A stretch of DNA of 64,000 bases from an uncultured Aquimarina sp. (lineage in GTDB: Bacteria > Bacteroidota > Bacteroidia > Flavobacteriales > Flavobacteriaceae): assembly GCA_947498455.1 (NCBI GenBank), contig CANMKK010000001.1, forward strand, positions 400,765 to 464,764. The letters run 5' to 3'. The position numbers were made by a program, and so were the translations under genes. Shown one piece after another: positions 29,024 through 35,763 of the stretch. The notes beneath the pieces are model-generated. The model was not told the origin of the DNA, made no database searches, and saw only the letters and a list, made by a program, of their open reading frames with translations. Numbering within the stretch: position 1 is the stretch's first letter; each line of letters starts with the position of its first letter.

Positions 29024-29066
29024 AAATTGCCTCCATCGTAAAACAAATATACTATAGAGGCAATTT
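29024..29066 (+). terminator. Hairpin after the ABC exporter
   Basis: AAATTGCCTC and GAGGCAATTT form a perfect 10-bp stem with a ~23-nt loop, 18 bp after the stop codon. It may also serve the leftward peptide genes. Confidence 0.55.
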
Positions 29067-29091
29067 AATGAACAATATCAATTAGCATTTA

Positions 29092-29222
29092 ATACGATTT
29101 CTCCAATGAAATACATCGATAGCACTACTATCCCTGAATTTTCTTTTTCACATAAACCAAAAAAATAATTCAATTCAGATTCCGGTAATTTCATATAAGA
29201 GTTTGTATTATATAAGTTCTGG
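29092..29222. repeat. Repeat family D, copy 2
   Basis: Starts ATACGATTTCTCCAATGAAA, carries the CATCGATAGC block and a TATAAGAGTTTGTATTATAT end, in the same order as 8499-8690. It is non-coding. A 61-codon leftward ORF across it is a product of the repeat, not a gene. Confidence 0.5.
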
Positions 29223-29263
29223 TTTTTTCTGTAGAAAAAACCAGAACAACAAAAATTTGTCAA

Positions 29264-29461
29264 TTATTCAAATTGACTACAATCAAAACCATTACAGTTA
29301 TAATAATTCTCTAAAATAGGAAATTGCCCCAACCAGAATTCTTGAGATCTGCTAATTCCGCAACAAAAATCATCCTGAGCTGGAAAACCACCTCCTTTAA
29401 GAGTTTTCATTTGTGAACGATTTAAAGACTGAAGTGAAGTCTTTGGACTATTATTTTTCAT
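29264..29461 (-). CDS. GG-leader four-Cys precursor peptide 1
   Basis: 65 residues. The leader (1-24) contains SLNRSQMKTLKGG, a flavobacterial double-glycine leader; cleavage after Gly24 would release a 41-residue acidic core. The core has Cys33-Cys34, a conserved FWL segment and Cys56-x4-Cys61. The same C-C...C-x4-C scheme is in peptides 2 and 3. It is the last gene of module A, downstream of disulfide enzyme A on the same strand. Unlike the other precursors it has no exact TTAGGTAAGA box upstream. There are no lanthipeptide- or lasso-type enzymes nearby, so the likely modification is disulfide formation. Confidence 0.8.
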   Translation of the reverse strand: MKNNSPKTSLQSLNRSQMKTLKGGGFPAQDDFCCGISRSQEFWLGQFPILENYYNCNGFDCSQFE

Positions 29462-29598
29462 TTTTATTGTACTTTATTTTAGTATTAATTTTTAATCTAT
29501 TTCACTCTATCAAGTATAGTACAAATGAAAACTTGTACTCTTATGTGAAATAAGACTCGTTAGAATTTCACTTTTCTATAACTACTTATTATAAAAGC

Positions 29599-29793
29599 TT
29601 AATCAGCTGACTCGCAACTAACAGTAAGACAATTATATCTTTCAGCTAAAAAAGGATAATCTTCTAACCAAAATGACTGAGGTCGAGGACCACAACAAAA
29701 GCCAAAAGGAGAAGGTACTCCACCCCCTTTTAGCGTTTTCATTTGTGAACGATTTAAAGATTGAAATGAAGTGTTAGAACTATTATTTTTCAT
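29599..29793 (-). CDS. GG-leader four-Cys precursor peptide 2
   Basis: 64 residues with a leader nearly identical to peptide 1 (SLNRSQMKTLKGG, Gly23-Gly24). The 40-residue core has Cys33-Cys34, the SFWLEDYPFL segment and Cys55-x4-Cys60. The core differs from peptide 1 much more than the leader does, the usual pattern of precursor families that diversify their product. A TTAGGTAAGA box (complement strand) lies about 50-60 bp upstream of the start. Confidence 0.82.
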   Translation of the reverse strand: MKNNSSNTSFQSLNRSQMKTLKGGGVPSPFGFCCGPRPQSFWLEDYPFLAERYNCLTVSCESAD

Positions 29794-29841
29794 TTTATAT
29801 TTATTTGTTATTCATAAAAAATATCTTTTTTTATCTGTCGA

Positions 29842-29851
29842 TTAGGTAAGA
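29842..29851 (-). promoter_or_regulatory. Conserved box upstream of precursor 2
   Basis: TTAGGTAAGA on the + strand (TCTTACCTAA in the gene sense), ~50 bp before the start. The surrounding GATTAGGTAAGATTT is repeated at 30160, and the 10-mer also at 33148, with a variant at 33544, each time just upstream of a precursor gene. Confidence 0.55.
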
Positions 29852-29911
29852 TTTTAAACCTTTTTTACCACTGTAATAAGTTCTTATTACTTATTCTATT
29901 AGAATCAGTAT

Positions 29912-30109
29912 TTAGTTAGAGCAATCAACGGGGTCACATAAAAGATATAGTAATTCTGATTCAGAATTATTATATTGAGCCAACCAAGACTCTCTATATG
30001 CTGAATCACAACAAAAAAGATCTCCATCTGGTAGAGCACCACCTTTAAGAGTTTTCATTTGTGAACGATTCAAAGACTGTAATGAAAGATTAGAACTATC
30101 GTTTTTCAT
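29912..30109 (-). CDS. GG-leader four-Cys precursor peptide 3
   Basis: 65 residues; leader SLNRSQMKTLKGG followed by Ala25. The core has Cys33-Cys34, the ESWLAQY segment and Cys58-x4-Cys63, matching peptides 1 and 2 in spacing apart from three extra residues in the middle. It is the first precursor after disulfide enzyme A, 93 bp from its stop. Core net charge is strongly negative. Confidence 0.82.
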   Translation of the reverse strand: MKNDSSNLSLQSLNRSQMKTLKGGALPDGDLFCCDSAYRESWLAQYNNSESELLYLLCDPVDCSN

Positions 30110-30159
30110 TTTTTCTTTATTTGTTTGTTATTAAAATATGTTATCTTTTTATCTATCGA

Positions 30160-30169
30160 TTAGGTAAGA
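30160..30169 (-). promoter_or_regulatory. Conserved box upstream of precursor 3
   Basis: Second exact TTAGGTAAGA (as TCTTACCTAA in gene sense), 50 bp before the start of precursor 3. It is flanked by the same ATCGATTAGG context as at 29842. Confidence 0.55.
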
Positions 30170-30182
30170 TTTCGCACCTGCA

Positions 30183-30196
30183 TGTTTGGCCAAACA
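30183..30196. promoter_or_regulatory. Perfect 14-bp palindrome after disulfide enzyme A
   Basis: TGTTTGGCCAAACA, 7 bp past the enzyme stop and before the precursor-3 box. A sister palindrome, TGTTCGGCCGAACA, is in the same place in module B (33564-33577). The change C/G for T/A on both arms keeps the dyad, suggesting it is selected as a structure or a binding site. Confidence 0.5.
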
Positions 30197-30202
30197 TTAT
30201 TT

Positions 30203-31816
30203 TTATACCTCTACTGGTATTGTATTCTCTAACTGTATTGGGGTATTCTCATAATATTCCGATAACTCTGGAATTAAGGAAGCTAAATTTTCCAAATTAT
30301 ATTCCTCTGGCAATAAATGTCCATTTATAAAGATTGTTGGGGTTTTTACTATTTTAGATTCACGGAACCATAAAGATTGTTCTCTTTCTATAGATTGGAC
30401 TGTATTAAGTAAGCTTCCGATTTTTAACGGATATAAATACGTAAACTTTTCTAAATCCATCATTTCATACCAGTCTTGTAACATTTCTAATGCTCTATCA
30501 GTAACATTAGAGGTTTCATATATATTTTTAAGCCAATAACCTAAAATATACTGACTAGGGGTAATCCTACCATTCTCTTCATTACTTTGTAAAAACCTTA
30601 TGGACACTTGTATTTTTTCTGGATAGGCCATCAATAATTCATCAATAATCTTATGTTGGAGTTTGCAAGGATTACAATATAAATTACTCACCATAATAAT
30701 TTTAATCGGTGCAATAGAGTTTCCTAAAGCTATTTCTCCTTGAATAGGTGTAGCTCGTACCATTCTCTGTCCGAGTAATAAATGAAGAAATACAGAAACA
30801 GATTGCACCACTCGTTTATATGTAAACTTTTCTGTTTTAACCCTTATTATAGTCTTCTGAGCCTTCTTTACTAATATAGTAGATCCTAAAATGGTTGTAA
30901 ATAATGAGATTGAAAAAATAATTTTTATGAATTGTACATCTTCAATATACAGACCTCTAATCGATTGGTAAGTAATGATAAGGGCTTGAATTATTAAAAT
31001 AGCATCAACAATTAAACATAATTGACACCAAGCCTTAACTTTAAAATATTGATAGTACAATGAAAAAACTACAATAGGAATTAGGATATAACTAATAATT
31101 GCTAAAATCGAATAAAATGAAGAAAAATGATTTGATAAACCCAGTACTACTATTTGAAAAGAAAAATAAGTAATCGTAAGATCAGAAAACGTAATATTCC
31201 CTAAAAAATTGACTTTATTCGAATTTAGCATTGCATCGCAGCCAGATTTCTTTCTCTTTACCGAATAACAAAAACTCTTTATTGAATCATATTCTATTCC
31301 AACATCTTTTGCTACTAAAAAATAACCTATAGTTATTCCTACAGCAGCGGTCAAGGATAATAAACCCATACTCCAACTTATATCAGATATCCCAGCGAAA
31401 AACACAATTATACCTATTGATATCAACAAACAGATTAAAGTATGTTTTGTGAAATTTTCTTCTTTTATGAGCTCCTCATTCGTTTTGTTGTTTACTATTT
31501 CTTTTGAATATATTTTTATAACCGTACCACTCCAGTTTTTTAATTTTTGTTCATTTCTATCCAGATCTTTTTCATTTTTCACAAAAACCAGATCTCCTTC
31601 TTTTTTGTCTATATGTAGAACATATGGAAATTCTAAATTTCTCAAACTTTCTTTATTAACTTGTCCTATATCGTGACGTATGGAGAGTCGTTCCAGCACA
31701 TCAGAAATACTAAGTAAGGATGGGAAATTAGCATTAGAAACCACTAATTCCTCAAAGTAGTTTTTTGAAACATTTAAATTGAGATACTTTAAGTATTTGA
31801 AAATAACACTATGCAT
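30203..31816 (-). CDS. Disulfide-forming fusion protein A (C39-like, VKOR, DsbA-like)
   Basis: 537 residues from the ATG at 31816, chosen because it aligns exactly with the start of enzyme B; an upstream TTG at 31852 would add 12 residues. Residues 1-105 resemble a C39 peptidase fold (PYVLHIDKKEGD) but lack the catalytic Cys region, so they probably bind the GG leader without cutting. Residues ~125-315 form a VKOR-type membrane domain with Cys183/Cys193 loop pair and the Cys264-Gln-Leu-Cys267 centre. Residues ~345-537 are a DsbA-like thioredoxin domain with Cys381-Asn-Pro-Cys384 and cis-Pro TPTIFING. Expected role: oxidise Cys of peptides 1-3 outside the membrane, passing electrons to quinone. 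Confidence 0.83.
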   Translation of the reverse strand: MHSVIFKYLKYLNLNVSKNYFEELVVSNANFPSLLSISDVLERLSIRHDIGQVNKESLRNLEFPYVLHIDKKEGDLVFVKNEKDLDRNEQKLKNWSGTVIKIYSKEIVNNKTNEELIKEENFTKHTLICLLISIGIIVFFAGISDISWSMGLLSLTAAVGITIGYFLVAKDVGIEYDSIKSFCYSVKRKKSGCDAMLNSNKVNFLGNITFSDLTITYFSFQIVVLGLSNHFSSFYSILAIISYILIPIVVFSLYYQYFKVKAWCQLCLIVDAILIIQALIITYQSIRGLYIEDVQFIKIIFSISLFTTILGSTILVKKAQKTIIRVKTEKFTYKRVVQSVSVFLHLLLGQRMVRATPIQGEIALGNSIAPIKIIMVSNLYCNPCKLQHKIIDELLMAYPEKIQVSIRFLQSNEENGRITPSQYILGYWLKNIYETSNVTDRALEMLQDWYEMMDLEKFTYLYPLKIGSLLNTVQSIEREQSLWFRESKIVKTPTIFINGHLLPEEYNLENLASLIPELSEYYENTPIQLENTIPVEV

Positions 31817-31836
31817 ATTTTTTCTTTTGTACGGGT

Positions 31837-31886
31837 CAAAAATATAGAACAACAGGTATTATTTCCCCACCCAAAAAGGGTAGTTA
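31837..31886 (-). promoter_or_regulatory. Promoter region of disulfide enzyme A
   Basis: In the gene sense a TATTTTTG -7 element (31837-31844) precedes the start by ~20 bp, and an AACTACCCTTTTT box (31873-31886) lies ~57 bp before the start. Enzyme B has TACATTTG and AACTACCCTTTT at nearly the same distances (35221-35269). Confidence 0.5.
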
Positions 31887-32207
31887 TCACATATATTTAA
31901 TTAAATTATGTTAAAATATCATTCATTACTAATAATTAGAGATGAATGAGAATAGAAGAATACGTACCGATGATTTTAACCCGCTTTATGCATTAGAAAA
32001 CCTATTACAACTCACAATTACCTAAAAAAACAATACTTTGCTTTATTTTTTTTTAATTTAACCATAGCGGTGCTATGCTAAAACTAAGAAAACACTAGCT
32101 TTTATTACATTTGAAAATTTCATTACGAAGTTCCAATACATAAAGCGGATTTAATGCAACATATTTTGAAGGCAATAGTCTTTTGAAAAAATCAAAAACA
32201 CATTTAC

Positions 32208-32669
32208 ATGAAAAATTTAATTTTACCTATATTACTAACTATTACATTTTGTTATTCCTGTAATAATGATGACGATAATGCCAAAACTACCTATAAAGAG
32301 TTTTTGTTAGAGGAAGTAAATAATTCTGGAGTCAAAGGTATTGTACAAGTTATAAAATCCCCATCTGGTAATAGTTTTATATCAATTTCGTTAGAAGGTA
32401 CTAATTCGGGTAATACATATTCTACTAATATTTATAATAACTCTTTATCCGAAGGAGGAGATATTGCTTTTTCATTATCCAATATAAATGGAGAAGACAA
32501 TAAAACTGTTATATCCTCTACCTCATTAAATTCTATGTATTTTCATGATCCTGAACTAGATATTACGTATGATCAGTTACTTAATTTTAATGGACACATA
32601 AAAGTTCTCAACAATAAAAGTGATTCAACAATATTAGCTCAAGGCAATATTGGAGTTAATATTCAGTAA
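32208..32669 (+). CDS. CHRD-like lipoprotein
   Basis: 153-residue lipoprotein: signal and lipobox CYSC near residue 18 followed by the Asn/Asp-rich stretch usual after flavobacterial lipidation sites. The remainder is beta-rich; the ending FNGHIKVLNNKSDSTILAQG resembles CHRD-domain proteins, a weakly characterised extracellular domain. It is transcribed opposite to both peptide modules, lying between them, and shares the hairpin at 32827 with precursor 4. A role in producer protection is imaginable but there is no evidence. The 355-bp gap upstream contains a CATAGCGGTGCTATG hairpin and AT-rich DNA only. Confidence 0.6.
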   Translation: MKNLILPILLTITFCYSCNNDDDNAKTTYKEFLLEEVNNSGVKGIVQVIKSPSGNSFISISLEGTNSGNTYSTNIYNNSLSEGGDIAFSLSNINGEDNKTVISSTSLNSMYFHDPELDITYDQLLNFNGHIKVLNNKSDSTILAQGNIGVNIQ

Positions 32670-32695
32670 AAGTAAATTCTAAAAAACATCAATAT

Positions 32696-32860
32696 AAAAG
32701 AGATTGTCTGAAAAGAAAATTTTAGCAAAATTCAGTTGAATTATTATCTGTTATTTCTATTAAAACTTAAAATATTTTCAATAAACACTTGATTTAAATC
32801 TTATTATTGAATCATTCACAACAAAAAAAGAGAGTGTTTGACTTTTCAGACACTCTCTTT
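32696..32860. repeat. Inverted-repeat element family E, copy 2, with embedded terminator
   Basis: Left end AAAAGAGATTGTCTGAAAAG is identical to the element at 22784; the right end CTTTTCAGACACTCTCTTT is its near-complement. The right arm alone (32827-32860) folds as AAAGAGAGTGT / ACACTCTCTTT with an inner TGA/TCA extension, a strong bidirectional terminator for the lipoprotein and for precursor 4. Confidence 0.7.
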
Positions 32861-32897
32861 AACTTTTGTACAATTAAGGAATCTTGATCCGTTTGGG

Positions 32898-33104
32898 TTA
32901 CCCGCAGCTTCCATCGCCAATAGGGCATCGACAACCCCCAAAAGCTCTGGAACATCCTGCAGTTCTACCTCCATCAATGGAACAACTACCGCAAGTATCT
33001 GCTCCTCCTTCCAATTCTAAGGCAGCTACACCTCCTCCTATTAGGTTCTTCATTTCTGTACGATCTAACGATCGAAAAGATAAACTAGAATTATTTATTT
33101 TCAT
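32898..33104 (-). CDS. GG-leader six-Cys precursor peptide 4
   Basis: 68 residues. Leader SLDRTEMKNLIGG (Gly23-Gly24), then a Gly/Ala-rich core with six Cys: CGSC (38, 41), Cys51, CRC (58, 60) and a C-terminal CG (67). Six Cys allow three disulfides. The pattern CGSC...C...CRC-x6-CG is shared with peptide 5. Second precursor of module B; strong terminator downstream and a TTAGGTAAGA box upstream. Confidence 0.82.
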   Translation of the reverse strand: MKINNSSLSFRSLDRTEMKNLIGGGVAALELEGGADTCGSCSIDGGRTAGCSRAFGGCRCPIGDGSCG

Positions 33105-33147
33105 TTTTTAACATATTGATTTGCATTACACCTTTTTAACATCTAAG

Positions 33148-33157
33148 TTAGGTAAGA
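33148..33157 (-). promoter_or_regulatory. Conserved box upstream of precursor 4
   Basis: Third exact TTAGGTAAGA, ~45 bp before the start of precursor 4. Confidence 0.5.
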
Positions 33158-33271
33158 CTATTAACCCTTTTTAATTATAAGTACTATATACATACCTTAC
33201 TTTATAAGTAAGGCGAGTTTCTTTCTACTTTATACAATGTACTTGGCTTAATAGAAAAAATAGAATTTCAG

Positions 33272-33490
33272 TTAACCACAGCTCTGTGATTGCCATAAAC
33301 ATCTACAATTCCCATTAGTAGATCCTCCACTTTGTCTATAACACCCATAGTTTCCCGAGCCTCCACTTGGGTTCTTACAACTTCCACAAGAAGTTCCTCC
33401 ACCCATACCAGGGATACCACCACCATTGATATCTTTCATTTCAGCACGATTCAGAGATTGAAATGAAAGAGTCGAATTAAAGTTTTTCAT
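33272..33490 (-). CDS. GG-leader six-Cys precursor peptide 5
   Basis: 72 residues. Leader SLNRAEMKDINGG (Gly23-Gly24); Gly/Ser/Asn-rich core with Cys35/Cys38 (CGSC), Cys50, Cys62/Cys64 (CRC) and Cys71 in the terminal CG. It aligns with peptide 4 at all six Cys. It is the first precursor after disulfide enzyme B, 92 bp from its stop, mirroring module A. Confidence 0.82.
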   Translation of the reverse strand: MKNFNSTLSFQSLNRAEMKDINGGGIPGMGGGTSCGSCKNPSGGSGNYGCYRQSGGSTNGNCRCLWQSQSCG

Positions 33491-33543
33491 TTTAAAAATT
33501 TGTTTTATAATTTAAAGAAATACCTATTTCAATCATTTTATGA

Positions 33544-33577
33544 TTAGGCTAGATTTCACCTTATGTTCGGCCGAACA
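33544..33577 (-). promoter_or_regulatory. Variant conserved box and palindrome upstream of precursor 5
   Basis: TTAGGCTAGA (33544-33553) is a variant of the precursor box. TGTTCGGCCGAACA (33564-33577) is a perfect palindrome 5 bp past the enzyme B stop, in the same place as TGTTTGGCCAAACA in module A. Confidence 0.5.
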
Positions 33578-33582
33578 TTTTT

Positions 33583-35199
33583 TTATGTTTCTTCTAATAC
33601 AGTGTTATCAAGCTCCATTCGAGTATTTTGAAAACTCTCTACTAATTCTGGGATTAATGATGCTAAGTTTTCAAGGTCATAATTGCTGGGAAGCAAATGT
33701 CCATTAATAAAAAATGTAGGAGTTCTTTCAATTTCTGATTCATTAGCCCATTCAAAATATTTTTCTTCTATTTTTTTGCTTTCAGCATTTAAATCTTCTT
33801 GATCTAATGGGTATTGTTTTTTAAATACTTTCAGATCCATAGTCTCAAACCAATCATGCAACATCATCATTGCCATCTCTGTAGCATTGTCCTTTGTATA
33901 TATATATTTTAACCAATAACTAAGTATGTAGTGACTAGAAGTAATTTCCCTATCTATATCTTTTCCACTCAATAAAAACCGAATGGAAACCTTAACTTTA
34001 TCTGGATATGTTCTTAATAAATCATCTATTATTTCATGCTGAGTTTTGCAAGGGTTACAATATAAATTACTAACCATTGTAATTTTAACAGGCGCTTTGG
34101 CGTTTCCAATTGTTATCTCCTTAGGTATAGGGGTTGTTTTAACCATCCGTTGTCCAAATAACAAATAACTAAACACCGATACAGATTCTACAACCCGCTT
34201 ATATTTAAAAAAATGTATTTTATTATCATTCATTTGTTTTAAATTCCCTTTTATTAATGTGATTGCAGTAAAAAGGATCAAAAAAAGTAAAACAGAAATA
34301 AGAACTTCAATGAGTTCCATGTTTGAAGTATTAAAATCTTTAAAAAATCGGAAACCTAATACAATGGCCTGCACTCCCAATATAGCATTTACCACAAGGC
34401 ATAAACGACACCAACTTTTTACTTTGTAATATTGATAATATATGGAGAACAATATAATGGGTAAAGTTGCAATACTTAGACTTGTTAAGATTAAATAGGA
34501 TGATGAAAAATAGGATGAGATACTAATTAGTAGTATCTGAAAAGAAAAATATGAAAGTACTAAATCCGAAAATTTAATACTTCCTAAAATTTGCGCGGCA
34601 TCAGAATTAAGTACCTCTTCACAGCCTGATTTCCCTTCTTTTTCTGAATGACAAAAATTTTCAATAGAAGCATATTTCACTCCTACCTCTTTAGCTACTA
34701 AAAAATATCCTACAATAACACCTATAATAGCGCATAAAAGTAATATGCTATTGATCCCTATTGAATAGAACGCTCCAGAAATGAACAATAATGTTATTAT
34801 AGAGCCTAAAAACACCAATGCTACTTTTGTTCTAAAATTCTCTTTTTTTAAGGATTCATCATTCATTTTATTCTTAGTCAACTGATTAGGATAAATCTTT
34901 AGTATCGTTCCCTTCCAAAACCGTAATTCTTCTTTATTTTTATCAAGATCTTTTTTGTTTTTCACAAAAAGTAAATCCCCTTTTCTATTATCGATATGTA
35001 ATACATATGGAAATTCTAAGTCGGTAAGGCTTTCTTTATTTATTTTTCCTATATCATGCTGTATTGAAAGTCTTTCTAGTGCATCTGCAACACTTAGAAT
35101 AGACGGAAAATTGGCATTAGAGATTATCAAATTCTCTAAATAGCTCTTTGATATATTTATGTTATGATACTTTAGGTATTTAAATATAACTCTATACAT
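33583..35199 (-). CDS. Disulfide-forming fusion protein B (C39-like, VKOR, DsbA-like)
   Basis: 538-residue paralogue of enzyme A; the two align without gaps over the first ~390 residues. Degenerate C39-like domain 1-105 (no catalytic Cys, PYVLHIDNRKGD kept), VKOR membrane domain with Cys183, Cys193 and the Cys264-Arg-Leu-Cys267 centre, and DsbA-like domain with Cys381-Asn-Pro-Cys384 and TPTFFING. It heads module B and should act on the six-Cys peptides 4 and 5. Divergence between A and B beside different precursor families suggests co-evolution of enzyme and substrate. There is no separate exporter or active C39 peptidase in the window, so leader removal and export must be done from elsewhere. 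Confidence 0.83.
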   Translation of the reverse strand: MYRVIFKYLKYHNINISKSYLENLIISNANFPSILSVADALERLSIQHDIGKINKESLTDLEFPYVLHIDNRKGDLLFVKNKKDLDKNKEELRFWKGTILKIYPNQLTKNKMNDESLKKENFRTKVALVFLGSIITLLFISGAFYSIGINSILLLCAIIGVIVGYFLVAKEVGVKYASIENFCHSEKEGKSGCEEVLNSDAAQILGSIKFSDLVLSYFSFQILLISISSYFSSSYLILTSLSIATLPIILFSIYYQYYKVKSWCRLCLVVNAILGVQAIVLGFRFFKDFNTSNMELIEVLISVLLFLILFTAITLIKGNLKQMNDNKIHFFKYKRVVESVSVFSYLLFGQRMVKTTPIPKEITIGNAKAPVKITMVSNLYCNPCKTQHEIIDDLLRTYPDKVKVSIRFLLSGKDIDREITSSHYILSYWLKYIYTKDNATEMAMMMLHDWFETMDLKVFKKQYPLDQEDLNAESKKIEEKYFEWANESEIERTPTFFINGHLLPSNYDLENLASLIPELVESFQNTRMELDNTVLEET

Positions 35200-35220
35200 T
35201 TCTTACTGTTTTAATAGTAT

Positions 35221-35269
35221 CAAATGTATTGGATGAATCTTGGTATTTTCTTACACAAAAGGGTAGTTT
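35221..35269 (-). promoter_or_regulatory. Promoter region of disulfide enzyme B
   Basis: In the gene sense TACATTTG (35221-35228) is a good -7 element ~22 bp before the start, and AAACTACCCTTTT (35257-35269) lies ~58 bp before the start, as in module A. Confidence 0.5.
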
Positions 35270-35421
35270 TATCTAATTTTATATTAATAATTCTAAAAAA
35301 AAGAGGTATTGACACAAAAATAAATGACTTTATAGATTCTCACTTTCCAGAGCTTGTACCATTTTATTTAAAATCAATCTTAATGTAAGATTTGATATTT
35401 TTAGGATTCATAAAAATAAAG

Positions 35422-35664
35422 ATGATGAATAATAATAAAAGAGGTGGTGATGCACCTATACCTTGTCAATTACAGGCAGATAAAAATTATGCATGGTGTA
35501 CTTGTGGCCATAGCGAGGATCAACCATTTTGTAATGGAAGTCATAAAAAAATGGGAGGTACTCCTCCAACTATATTTAGTGTAGCCGAGAATAAAGAAGC
35601 TTATTTATGTACCTGTAAACAGACAAAGAACCCACCATACTGTGATGGATCACATAATGGTTAA
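35422..35664 (+). CDS. CDGSH iron-sulfur domain protein, two domains
   Basis: The start at 35422 (MMNNNKRGG) is preferred over 35392, because the extra ten residues are hydrophobic filler. The 80-residue product has two CDGSH-type motifs, CTCGHSEDQPFCNGSH and CTCKQTKNPPYCDGSH, each with three Cys and one His that bind a 2Fe-2S cluster, as in mitoNEET-like proteins. Probable cytosolic electron-transfer or cluster-donor protein. The terminator hairpin follows immediately. Confidence 0.9.
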   Translation: MMNNNKRGGDAPIPCQLQADKNYAWCTCGHSEDQPFCNGSHKKMGGTPPTIFSVAENKEAYLCTCKQTKNPPYCDGSHNG

Positions 35665-35671
35665 TAAAATA

Positions 35672-35704
35672 ACCTCTATTCTAAAATAATATTAGAATAG
35701 AGGT
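35672..35704 (+). terminator. Terminator after the CDGSH gene
   Basis: ACCTCTATTCTAA and TTAGAATAGAGGT form a perfect 13-bp stem with a 7-nt loop, 7 bp after the stop and before the convergent serine hydrolase gene. Just beyond, 35712-35740 resembles the left half of repeat family C. Confidence 0.75.
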
Positions 35705-35763
35705 ATTTATATGATTCGCGAATAAAAATTTCGCATATAATCACATTCTTTTTCTACTATATT

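Noticed and set aside
29078..29263. 61-codon leftward ORF next to precursor peptide 1
   Set aside because: It lies across repeat D2, its translation has no leader or family, and its frame is explained by the repeat.
31449..31676. Phe/Ser-rich rightward ORF inside disulfide enzyme A
   Set aside because: Antisense shadow of the Lys/Glu-rich coding strand; similar Ser/Phe-rich shadows occur opposite most genes here.
29264..33490. Precursor peptides as lanthipeptides
   Set aside because: No LanB/LanC/LanM-like enzyme in the window; adjacent enzymes are disulfide-forming and the Cys count and spacing fit disulfides.
29264..35199. Disulfide enzymes as ordinary VKOR homologues for general protein folding
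   Set aside because: The N-terminal C39-like domain, duplicated modules and one-to-one link with GG peptides argue for a dedicated role; general folding remains a fallback.
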